NCBI GenBank assembly: GCA_045123575.1
Contig: JBGVKG010000060.1
Coordinates: 1 to 11,136 of the forward strand
Direction of reading: 5' to 3'
DNA length: 11,136 nucleotides
Source of the DNA: SVEL01 sp045123575
Lineage (GTDB): Bacteria > Bacillota > Clostridia > Lachnospirales > Lachnospiraceae
This document shows positions 1 to 5,727 of the stretch, piece after piece. How positions within the stretch are numbered: the first letter of the stretch is position 1; each line of letters starts with the position of its first letter. The notes beneath the pieces are model-generated. The model ran no database searches. It was not told where the DNA came from and worked only from the letters and a program-made list of their open reading frames with translations. A program made the translations under genes and the position numbers.

Positions 1-1
1 G

Positions 2-238
2 AAAGGTCGGAAGAAATCATTGGATTCAAAGATAAAGGAAAAAACTGCTGTTCAGACTGTAAATGAAATAACAGTAGATACCAGTGTAGAACATGTTAAA
101 CAACTAGAAGATGAATTATTAAAACTGAGAATAGAGAATGCCTATTTAAAAGAACTGAGGAGGCTGCGTTTAGAGGAGGAAACTCTTCTGAAAAAACAGC
201 GAGAATCATCCACAGCCTCCGAGGAGAGTTCAGACTAA
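2..238 (+). CDS. IS3-family transposase OrfA, C-terminal part (5' partial)
   Basis: The frame is open from the first bases of the window to TAA at 236-238. A TTG at 20 is only an internal codon, because the frame continues upstream. In IS3 elements OrfA is a short DNA-binding protein with an N-terminal helix-turn-helix, which here must lie upstream. What remains is a basic segment (KGRKKS) followed by a heptad-rich acidic/basic helix containing ENAYLKELRRLRLEEE. That is the typical leucine-zipper end of IS150-type OrfA, used for multimerisation with OrfAB. The frame overlaps the upstream extension of OrfB, as expected for an element producing OrfAB by -1 frameshifting. Identity is strong from this motif and from the adjacent OrfB. 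Confidence 0.85.
   Translation, partial: KGRKKSLDSKIKEKTAVQTVNEITVDTSVEHVKQLEDELLKLRIENAYLKELRRLRLEEETLLKKQRESSTASEESSD
191..196 (+). promoter_or_regulatory. Candidate -1 ribosomal frameshift site (A6 run) between OrfA and OrfB
   Basis: Six consecutive A residues lie where the OrfA frame reads CTG AAA AAA CAG. A one-base backward slip on AAA changes to the OrfB frame, reading on as T-A-R-I-I-H-S-L-R, which matches the usual N-terminal part of OrfB that the ATG at 280 would leave out. IS3 elements normally make the active transposase OrfAB by -1 slippage. The run does not sit in the canonical X_XXY_YYZ phase relative to OrfA, so slippage would be on a single AAA codon. Assignment is inferred from position and family behaviour. 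Confidence 0.55.
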
Positions 239-279
239 AAGACATTCTCGCAGTAGTTGGCTTTCCTAAAGCAACATAC

Positions 280-1080
280 ATGTATTGGCAAAAACGCTTC
301 GATAGAACTGATCCCAACAAAGATTTAGAGCAAAAGATTCTTGCCATACATAATGAACACAAAGATTTTGGATATCGTCGGATGCAGGCAGTCCTTCGAA
401 AAGAAGGAATTAATGTAAACAAAAAGAAAGTGCAAAGAATTATGCAGAAGTTTGGGATACAAGTAACATCATACACTCGCAAGAGTCGACGCTATAATTC
501 TTATAAAGGGAATGTTGGAAGAATTGCACCAAATAGAATCCGAAGACGCTTTCACACAACCATCCCACATCAAAAAATCACTACTGATACTACTGAATTT
601 AAGTATTACGAGATTGACGAAAAGGGACGAGTGACTATTAAGAAACTGTACCTAGACCCATTTTTAGACATGTACAATGGTGAAATATTAAGTTATGGGA
701 TTAGTAAAACGCCATCTGCGATAAGTGTGTTATCTGCCCAAAAGAAGGCAATCGAAATCACTTCAGATTGTCCTTACAGGAGAACCTTTCATTCTGATAG
801 AGGATGGGCATATCAAATGTCTGCGTACTCTTATGAATTAAACAAAAATAAAATCTTTCAGAGCATGTCTCGGAAAGGGAACTGCTATGATAATTCTGTC
901 ATGGAGAATTTTTTTGGAGTTTTAAAACAAGAGATGTACTATGGACATACTTACCATAGTTTTGATGAATTAAAAGATGCTATAGAAAAATACATTGTGT
1001 ATTACAACGAAAAACGTATTAAAGAGAAACTTGGATGGATGAGTCCTGTTGAATACAGACTCTCCGCCTTGGCTGCATAA
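280..1080 (+). CDS. IS3-family transposase OrfB (DDE integrase domain)
   Basis: This is the catalytic subunit of an IS3-family transposase, which cuts and joins the ends of its own element. From the ATG at 280 it has 266 residues. An HTH_21-like segment (residues ~16-70, with GYRRMQAVLRKEG) precedes an rve-type RNase H fold. The DDE triad is visible as D103 (TTDTTEF), D173 (HSDRGWAY) and E209 (NSVMENFFG), with 35 residues between the second D and the E, as is standard. A YYNEKRIKEKLGWMSPVEYR tail closes the domain. The frame is open upstream to about 115, and the stretch 193-279 encodes conserved OrfB sequence with no ATG, GTG or TTG. The functional product is therefore probably the OrfAB fusion made by frameshifting at 191-196 rather than a protein started at 280. 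No internal stop or truncation is seen. Confidence 0.92.
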   Translation: MYWQKRFDRTDPNKDLEQKILAIHNEHKDFGYRRMQAVLRKEGINVNKKKVQRIMQKFGIQVTSYTRKSRRYNSYKGNVGRIAPNRIRRRFHTTIPHQKITTDTTEFKYYEIDEKGRVTIKKLYLDPFLDMYNGEILSYGISKTPSAISVLSAQKKAIEITSDCPYRRTFHSDRGWAYQMSAYSYELNKNKIFQSMSRKGNCYDNSVMENFFGVLKQEMYYGHTYHSFDELKDAIEKYIVYYNEKRIKEKLGWMSPVEYRLSALAA

Positions 1081-1084
1081 AAAC

Positions 1085-1113
1085 AGCGTAGCAGCCATCA
1101 AAACTGCTACGCT
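1085..1113 (+). terminator. Stem-loop after the transposase gene, likely terminator
   Basis: A perfect 10-bp stem (1085-1094 AGCGTAGCAG with 1104-1113 CTGCTACGCT) encloses a 9-base loop, 4 bp after the OrfB stop. It is flanked by AAAAA before and TAAAAAG after, so it lacks a clear U-tract on the plus strand. It may end the transposase message, or it may protect the element against read-through from the convergent gene, a common arrangement near IS ends. The fold is seen directly; the role is inferred. Confidence 0.55.
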
Positions 1114-1118
1114 TAAAA

Positions 1119-1143
1119 AGTCTAACTTTTGGGGGTCACCTCA
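1119..1143 (+). repeat. Right terminal inverted repeat of the insertion sequence
   Basis: The segment ends in GGGGGTCACCTCA. Read on the minus strand, the element end is TGAGGTGACCCCC followed by AAAAGTTAGAC, the kind of end found in IS150-group elements with a terminal TG...CA. The left partner is outside the window, so the exact repeat length and any mismatches cannot be determined. The bases following 1143 (TATG) would hold one copy of the 3-4 bp target duplication. Confidence 0.75.
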
Positions 1144-1193
1144 TATGGGATGAATCACGTATGCCGGATTTTTTCTTATCTCAATTAGTGATT

Positions 1194-2222
1194 TTATACT
1201 AAATCAGCTATTTGATATATTAACTTTTCTGAGTCATCCCAGCCGAGGCAAGGATCAGTAATAGACTTTCCGTAAATGTGCTCACCAATTTTCTGGCAGC
1301 CACCTTCTATATAACTTTCAATCATTATACCTTTTACGAAGCTTTTAAGCTCAGTAGAATTATTTCTGCTATGTAAAATATCCTTTGTAATACGTATCTG
1401 CTCCTTATATTTCTTATTAGAATTAGAATGGTTAGCATCAACAATGACAGCAGGATTTAACAATTCCTTTTGCTGGTATAGCTCATATAACAATATAAGG
1501 TCTTCGTAGTGGTAATTTGGAATTGCCTGCTCGTGCTTGTTTACTGAACCACGAAGAATTGTATGTGTAAGAGGATTACCTGTAGTATTAACTTCACATC
1601 CTCTATAAAGGAATGTATGTTTAGACTGTGCTGCCACAACAGAGTTAAGCATAACAGATAGATTTCCGCTTGTAGGGTTTTTCATTCCACAAGGAATATC
1701 CATTCCAGAAGCAGTGAGACGATGCTGCTGATTCTCTACTGAACGAGCACCGATAGCTACATATGAAAGGATATCAGAGAAGTAAGTATAGTTTTCTGGA
1801 TAAAGCATCTCATCTGCAGCTGTAAGGCCAGTTTCCTTCATTGAACGAATATGCATATGTCTGATAGATAATAATCCATTTAACATATCTGGCTTCTTTT
1901 CAGGATCAGGTTGATGAAGCATACCTTTATAACCCTGTCCAGTTGTACGTGGCTTATTTGTATATATTCTAGGTATAATAAGTACTTTATCAGACACCTT
2001 TTCTTGAACTTTTGCAAGTCTAGAGACATAATCCAATACAGCATCTTCATTATCTGCGGAGCATGGACCAATGATAAGTAAAAACTTATCTGATTTGCCT
2101 GTAAAAACATCGGCAATCTCAATATCTCTATTTTTCTTTAGTTCTACTAGTTCTGAAGGTACAGGATATTGCTTCTTTATATCTTCAGGAGTAGGTAATT
2201 CTCTTATAAATTCAAAACTCAT
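1194..2222 (-). CDS. aroF: 3-deoxy-7-phosphoheptulonate (DAHP) synthase, class I
   Basis: This enzyme condenses phosphoenolpyruvate with erythrose 4-phosphate to DAHP, the first step of the shikimate pathway, in the cytosol. The 342-residue product is normal length for the AroF/G/H type. Visible motifs are GPCS at 52-55 with metal ligand C54, KPRT at 90-93, GARSVENQQHR at 158-168, K181 in KNPTSGN, DANHSN at 262-267 with H265, E302 in IESYIEGG and D323 in ITDPCLGW. By comparison with E. coli AroG these cover the metal ligands (Cys, His, Glu, Asp) and phosphate-binding residues. The loop after KPRT (TTGQGYKG) and KNPTSGN differ from the enterobacterial TTVGWKG and KNGTDG, so this is a divergent subgroup. 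The gene stands alone with its own promoter and no other aro genes nearby. The start is supported by AGGAAAGGAAG about 8 bases upstream. The symbol denotes the family; isozyme and feedback inhibitor cannot be assigned. Confidence 0.94.
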   Translation of the reverse strand: MSFEFIRELPTPEDIKKQYPVPSELVELKKNRDIEIADVFTGKSDKFLLIIGPCSADNEDAVLDYVSRLAKVQEKVSDKVLIIPRIYTNKPRTTGQGYKGMLHQPDPEKKPDMLNGLLSIRHMHIRSMKETGLTAADEMLYPENYTYFSDILSYVAIGARSVENQQHRLTASGMDIPCGMKNPTSGNLSVMLNSVVAAQSKHTFLYRGCEVNTTGNPLTHTILRGSVNKHEQAIPNYHYEDLILLYELYQQKELLNPAVIVDANHSNSNKKYKEQIRITKDILHSRNNSTELKSFVKGIMIESYIEGGCQKIGEHIYGKSITDPCLGWDDSEKLIYQIADLV

Positions 2223-2290
2223 AATAAATCTTCCTTTCCTAAATTCAAAAACTTTATTACATTTATGATATAATGATTTATCAGATTGAA

Positions 2291-2319
2291 ATTATAGTAC
2301 AATAATAAAAAAATAACAA
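2291..2319 (-). promoter_or_regulatory. Probable sigma-A promoter of the DAHP synthase gene
   Basis: On the minus strand TTGTTA (2319-2314) and a perfect TATAAT (2296-2291) are separated by exactly 17 bp. Transcription would begin near 2285, giving a leader of about 60 nt. That is too short for a T-box or long attenuator, and no strong hairpin was seen in it. The surrounding sequence is very AT-rich, so chance matches occur, but spacing and the -10 are ideal. Confidence 0.6.
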
Positions 2320-2356
2320 TATAAAATTTAAAAAAATTTCTTATGGATAAAATATG

Positions 2357-2385
2357 TTGCTAAAATTATTTTATTGAGATAAAAT
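2357..2385 (+). promoter_or_regulatory. Probable promoter of the four-TM membrane protein gene
   Basis: TTGCTA (2357-2362) and TAAAAT (2380-2385) are 17 bp apart, about 50 bp before the ATG at 2437. It is divergent from, and about 40 bp away from, the DAHP synthase promoter. The match is good but the region is AT-rich, so this is a sequence-based prediction only. A strong Shine-Dalgarno AGGAGG follows at 2423-2428. Confidence 0.5.
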
Positions 2386-2436
2386 AAATATAAATATGTG
2401 TTTATACATGAAGAGATTATGTAGGAGGATGAAGAA

Positions 2437-3666
2437 ATGAACACACAAAAGAAACAAAATGGTAATGGCGGAAGAACTGCATTAGGCTTTTTCTTAACAT
2501 TTTTTATGACCATAACACTTATGATTAACGGATTAGTTATGGGTGTAAAGACAACTATACTTAATGGTTCAGATGTATCTGAGGTATTGGAGAACATGAA
2601 TTTCTACGATGTACTTTCAGATCTTATTAAGTCAGAGCTTACAAAGTCAAGTGATGGCACAGATATTTCAGCAGGTGAGATAGCAGTTGTTGTTACTAAT
2701 GATGAAGTTGCAATCTCAGATGACAATGTTGCAGGTATAAATATATCAAATGAAACGATAGAAGCTATATTTGGCGAAGATGTATTAAAGGAAGTAACAA
2801 AAACATTAACAGATGCGATTAAGAATAACCAGGATGTTGACTTGTCTAGTACAAAGGATCAGTGTGTAGCTAATGTAGAAAAACTTGCTATGCAGTTGAT
2901 TGATGATGTTGTAAATGAAATTCAGAATATGGAATCTGATACAATTAGTGCAGAAACATTGGTACAGCTTAATACTGTTCAGAAGATGAAGAATGATTAC
3001 AATGTTGATGTAGATACAATTATCACAGATTACGTAAAGGATAATCATGGTTCAGATAGCATAAATATAGCAGATGTAGATTTAGAAGCTATCAGAACAG
3101 AAGCAAAGGATACTGTAAAGAATGATGTGATGCCAGAGTTAGAAGAGACTATAGATGACTATATGACAGAAATTACAGAGACAGTAAATGAAAGCATAAA
3201 GGAAGCTAATGCATCATATGATTTATCTGGTCTTATGAAGTCAATCGAAGAAGCTATAAATATTTTAGGAACTATAATGTTAGTATGTATCATTGCTGCA
3301 GTACTGTTTATGGCACTTGAAATGGTTGTATATAGAAAAGAAATCAATAGAGGATTTAGAAATGTTTTCATATCAACTCTTATAGCTGGAATATTTACAT
3401 TGGTTATGTCTGTTGTAGTTGGAGTTGTTAAGGGTATATTCTCATCAGTAGTTGGTGAGGGTGAAGATGCTGTATCAATGGCAGTTTCTAAGCTTATTGG
3501 AGACAATATTGGTGCTGTTGGTGACAGAGTGATGCTTGTAGCTATTGTTTACATCGTAATCTCTGTGGCATGCCTTGTAGCTGCTATTATTATAAAGAAG
3601 AACATTAAGAAGAATGATAATATTGACAGCATGGGAACACTTGGAGAAGGAAGTGTAATAGCTTAA
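2437..3666 (+). CDS. Unknown membrane protein, four predicted TM segments and a large helical domain
   Basis: I do not recognise a named family. The 409-residue protein has a hydrophilic start, a hydrophobic helix at ~15-37, a long polar acidic region at ~38-273, then three hydrophobic segments at ~274-298, ~308-334 and ~364-387, ending in a Lys-rich stretch (KKNIKKN) and an acidic/Gly tail. With four crossings the big loop and the tail lie on opposite sides from what an odd count would give; the positive charges at 298-308 and 388-393 suggest the N- and C-termini are cytoplasmic and the large loop external. The loop looks mainly helical, is rich in Asp, Glu, Thr and Asn, and has one Cys (143). 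The start is fixed by AGGAGG 8 bases upstream. It is a single-gene unit: its own promoter lies upstream and a strong hairpin follows 40 bp after the stop. A role at the cell surface is only inferred from topology. Confidence 0.85.
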   Translation: MNTQKKQNGNGGRTALGFFLTFFMTITLMINGLVMGVKTTILNGSDVSEVLENMNFYDVLSDLIKSELTKSSDGTDISAGEIAVVVTNDEVAISDDNVAGINISNETIEAIFGEDVLKEVTKTLTDAIKNNQDVDLSSTKDQCVANVEKLAMQLIDDVVNEIQNMESDTISAETLVQLNTVQKMKNDYNVDVDTIITDYVKDNHGSDSINIADVDLEAIRTEAKDTVKNDVMPELEETIDDYMTEITETVNESIKEANASYDLSGLMKSIEEAINILGTIMLVCIIAAVLFMALEMVVYRKEINRGFRNVFISTLIAGIFTLVMSVVVGVVKGIFSSVVGEGEDAVSMAVSKLIGDNIGAVGDRVMLVAIVYIVISVACLVAAIIIKKNIKKNDNIDSMGTLGEGSVIA

Positions 3667-3704
3667 TAGTAAGAAAATTACATATTATCACAAAATTTAC
3701 ACAC

Positions 3705-3746
3705 ATTATGCGTACAGTTATGTTATAATTGTACGCATAGTTTTTG
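3705..3746 (+). terminator. Strong hairpin with T-tract, terminator of the membrane protein gene
   Basis: Bases 3707-3720 pair with 3726-3739 (14 bp, one G-U) around a 5-base loop. The outer arms ATGCGTACA and TGTACGCAT are perfect complements. TTTTT follows at 3741-3745, as in a Rho-independent terminator, 40 bp after the upstream stop codon. The T-tract is only on the plus side, so it would act in one direction. The same palindrome contains TGTTATAAT, an extended -10 motif, so it may also be an operator or promoter site for the next gene. Confidence 0.7.
3721..3729 (+). promoter_or_regulatory. Possible extended -10 promoter for the rhomboid-like/transglutaminase pair
   Basis: TGTTATAAT has the TGnTATAAT form of an extended -10 promoter, with a perfect TATAAT at 3724-3729. 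No convincing -35 hexamer lies 16-18 bp upstream; TTTACA at 3696 is 22 bp away. It lies inside the hairpin at 3705-3746. Initiation would occur near 3736, 45 bp before the ATG at 3781. It is the only promoter-like site noted between the terminator and the next gene. Confidence 0.35.
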
Positions 3747-3780
3747 ATTATAAAAAATATTTGGATAGGGAGTTAAGGAT

Positions 3781-4680
3781 ATGAATTTTATTAGTAAATT
3801 AGAAAAAAAGTTTGGACGATATGCCATAAGTAATCTTATTGTGTATGTATTAGGTGCATATGGAGTTGGATATATATTAAGTATTGGATTTCCAAATGTG
3901 TATGGTTTGTTAACTCTTAATCCAGAGATGATATTTACAAAAGGACAATTTTGGAGAATATTTACATGGATATGTACCATCCCACAGGAATTTGATTTAT
4001 TTATCGTGTTTATGTTCATATTTTACTATTGGATAGGTCAGACACTAGAGAGACATTGGGGAACATTTAGATATAACCTATATATGTTTTCTGGTTGGTT
4101 ATTTATGACAGTTGGTGCTATAGCTATATATTTCATATCAAGTGGAGAAATAAGCCTGTCTATGGATACTTATTATCTGAATATGACATCCTTTTTAGCA
4201 TTTGCCACACTGTTTCCAGATACAAGAATATATCTTATGATGGTTATTCCTATTAAGATGAAATGGCTTGCTATAGCTGATCTTTTACTCATAGGATATA
4301 GCTTTATAACATATCTCGGTGTGATTATTAGACATATTACAGGACAGATATACCTCACATCTGATTTATTTAATATGTGTGCAGTTATATGTGTTTCTAT
4401 AGTCATATCATTACTTAATTTTATTTTGTTCTATTTTGGAACGAGAAATTATAAAAAATATTCACCAAAAGAGATTAAGCGTAAGCGTGAATTTAGGAAT
4501 CAAGTAAAGATGACGGCTGGTATAACAAGACATAAATGTGCAATATGTGGCAGAACAGAAAATGATGGCGAAGGACTTGTATTTAGATTTTGCTCAAAAT
4601 GCGATGGCAATTATGAGTATTGCCAAGACCATTTGTTTACACATGAACATGTGGGAGCCAATAAAAGGGAAGAGGAATAG
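3781..4680 (+). CDS. Rhomboid-like membrane protein with C-terminal zinc-binding tail, probably non-catalytic
   Basis: The 299-residue protein has about six hydrophobic segments (roughly 15-35, 70-90, 98-120, 131-146, 150-178 and 195-220). Rhomboid features are LNPEMIFTKGQFWRIFTW (46-63) with the WR pair of the first loop, and TLERHWGTFRYNLYMFSGW (88-106). The rhomboid GxSxG motif is absent where expected: the fourth segment reads YLNMTSFLAFA (132-142), and no His is seen in the last membrane helix, so protease activity is unlikely. The tail at 252-290 carries C253, C256, C271, C274, C281, H284, H288 and H290 in CxxC...CxxC...CxxH...HxH order, suggesting a zinc-binding fold on the cytoplasmic side. 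AGGGAG lies 8 bases before the ATG. The stop lies 2 bp before the next gene, so the two are probably translated together. Rhomboid assignment is by motif; function is unknown. Confidence 0.8.
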   Translation: MNFISKLEKKFGRYAISNLIVYVLGAYGVGYILSIGFPNVYGLLTLNPEMIFTKGQFWRIFTWICTIPQEFDLFIVFMFIFYYWIGQTLERHWGTFRYNLYMFSGWLFMTVGAIAIYFISSGEISLSMDTYYLNMTSFLAFATLFPDTRIYLMMVIPIKMKWLAIADLLLIGYSFITYLGVIIRHITGQIYLTSDLFNMCAVICVSIVISLLNFILFYFGTRNYKKYSPKEIKRKREFRNQVKMTAGITRHKCAICGRTENDGEGLVFRFCSKCDGNYEYCQDHLFTHEHVGANKREEE

Positions 4681-4682
4681 AT

Positions 4683-5552
4683 TTGAAGAAGACGTGTTTG
4701 ATTTGGATTTTGATATTGATTGTATCCTTTTCGTGTGGATGTAATCCATCACTTGTAAGCGACAGACTGACATCTGGTGGAAATAAGGAATATGATTATC
4801 ATCAGATGTATATTGATAAGAATGTAGAAGATTTGACAGATAAGGATCTAGAGGCTTTTAATGAAGCCTCTAGAGTTTTTGCGTTGTATATAGAAGATTG
4901 TAAATCGGATTTTGAAAAAGTAAAGGCAGCTCATGATTATATTGTTAGAAATTGTGTATATAACAAGGAGGCAATAGATAAAGGAACTTTAACAAATGAT
5001 GATTTTTCCATATATGGAGTATTAGTTAAAGGTAAGGGTGTTTGCGAAGGATATGCAAAGACCTTTAAAATGTTTATGGATATAGCAGGTATAGATTGTA
5101 TTATTGTTACTGGAACTGCTGGTAGTGATAATATTTCTCATGCTTGGAATATGGTTAAATTGGGAAATGACTGGTATCACATAGATGTAACGTTTGATGA
5201 TCCGTATCCAGAGTTGGAGGAGATAGTGTATCTCTATTTTAATGTAACAGATGAGGAAATAGAAAAAGACCATAAGTGGAACAAAAATGTAACGCCACAG
5301 GCAGATGCTATTGAGTATAACTATATACATATGCAGGGAAATTCTATAAATAATATTGATGATGTCAAGAAGATAATTCATCAGATGGTGGAGGATAAAA
5401 AAGGTTATCAATCCTTTGTGTGGACTGGTAAAGATATTATAGACAATAATAAGTGGTCTGAATGTATTGCCAATACAGAAATAAGTAATCTGAATTATAC
5501 ATATATGGGAGTTGAAGGTAGAAGATTATATGTGATTACTTTGAGTTACTAG
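4683..5552 (+). CDS. Transglutaminase-like domain protein, putative lipoprotein (TTG start)
   Basis: This is a papain-fold protein of the transglutaminase/protease-like superfamily. The triad is visible: C121 in GKGVCEGYA, H153 in SHAWNMV and D168 in WYHIDVTFDDP, preceded by the typical helix KVKAAHDYIVRNCVYN (79-94). The first 20 residues are a signal peptide: two Lys, a hydrophobic run, then SCGC, where C20 after Gly (or C18) could be lipidated, although the lipobox is imperfect. Residues ~205-289 form a further C-terminal region I cannot name. No ATG fits the signal peptide. A TTG at 4683, 7 bases after GAAGAGG and 2 bp after the preceding stop, gives an intact one, so the gene looks translationally coupled to the rhomboid-like protein. 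The enzyme would act outside the membrane; whether it crosslinks, hydrolyses or cleaves protein or peptidoglycan peptides is not shown by the sequence. Confidence 0.85.
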   Translation: MKKTCLIWILILIVSFSCGCNPSLVSDRLTSGGNKEYDYHQMYIDKNVEDLTDKDLEAFNEASRVFALYIEDCKSDFEKVKAAHDYIVRNCVYNKEAIDKGTLTNDDFSIYGVLVKGKGVCEGYAKTFKMFMDIAGIDCIIVTGTAGSDNISHAWNMVKLGNDWYHIDVTFDDPYPELEEIVYLYFNVTDEEIEKDHKWNKNVTPQADAIEYNYIHMQGNSINNIDDVKKIIHQMVEDKKGYQSFVWTGKDIIDNNKWSECIANTEISNLNYTYMGVEGRRLYVITLSY

Positions 5553-5610
5553 AGTTTTTTTAGTTTTATTATCAAATTGTATTTAAATGTATAAATTATA
5601 AATAAAAATG

Positions 5611-5639
5611 TTGAAAATTGTATAAAAATTTGGTAAAAT
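5611..5639 (+). promoter_or_regulatory. Promoter of the chemotaxis operon
   Basis: TTGAAA (5611-5616) and TAAAAT (5634-5639) are separated by 17 bp, and the -10 is preceded by TGG, giving an extended -10. This is the best promoter-like match in the window and looks sigma-A-like rather than a flagellar sigma-D (TAAA-N15-GCCGATAA) site. Transcription would start near 5646, leaving a leader of about 82 nt before cheR. No obvious operator repeats were seen at the hexamers. Confidence 0.7.
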
Positions 5640-5652
5640 AATATCCGTATAG

Positions 5653-5720
5653 GGTTGTCTAGAAGAAACCTTCCCATTTCTTCATTATAGATAACCGAAA
5701 AAGGTACAGGAAAAGAAGGT
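5653..5720 (+). promoter_or_regulatory. Structured cheR leader with loop complementary to the Shine-Dalgarno
   Basis: The leader can form a two-part hairpin. GGTTGTCT (5653-5660) pairs with AGATAACC (5689-5696), with one G-U. Inside, GAAGAAA (5662-5668) pairs with TTTCTTC (5677-5683). The loop, CCTTCCCA (5669-5676), begins with the complement of the cheR ribosome binding site: ACCTTC (5668-5673) matches GAAGGT (5715-5720) over six bases. A loop-to-Shine-Dalgarno pseudoknot could therefore limit translation of cheR. The pairing is seen directly, regulation is inferred, and I recognise no known riboswitch class. Confidence 0.45.
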
Positions 5721-5727
5721 AATTGAC

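Larger units (their letters stand above)
1..1143 (+). mobile_element. IS3-family (IS150-like) insertion sequence, right-hand part
   Basis: This is the 3' part of an insertion sequence; the left end and the start of OrfA lie before position 1. Seen in the sequence: an OrfA tail with a leucine-zipper-like helix, an overlapping OrfB in the -1 frame with a DDE integrase core, a stem-loop after OrfB, and a right terminal repeat ending in TCA at 1143, so that the reverse strand begins TGAGGTGACCCCC. This arrangement is characteristic of the IS3 family, and the terminal repeat resembles the IS150 group. The element points towards the convergent DAHP synthase gene and ends 50 bp from its stop codon, so that gene is not interrupted. 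Both reading frames are open as far as visible, so the copy may be active. The target duplication cannot be checked without the left junction. Confidence 0.9.

Noticed and set aside
96..482. Open frame of 128 codons on the minus strand opposite the transposase
   Set aside because: It lies wholly antisense to the OrfA/OrfB overlap, which has strong protein motifs, and it has no recognisable domain.
1153..1193. Inverted repeat AATCAC/GTGATT between the insertion sequence and the aro gene
   Set aside because: Only six base pairs with a loop of about 29 bases, and no T-tract in the right place; compatible with chance.
4538..4744. Plus-strand frame of 68 codons overlapping the end of the rhomboid-like gene and the start of the transglutaminase-like gene
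   Set aside because: Both overlapped genes have clear motifs in other frames and this one shows none.
5538..5562. T-tract (5556-5561 and after) as a terminator of the transglutaminase-like gene
   Set aside because: Only a 4-5 bp weak stem with wobble pairs can be drawn before the T run, so it is not convincing as a Rho-independent terminator.
5646..5727. Known riboswitch class (cyclic di-GMP, preQ1, cobalamin) in the cheR leader
   Set aside because: None of the conserved core sequences I know for these classes is present, so the structure is reported only as an unclassified leader.
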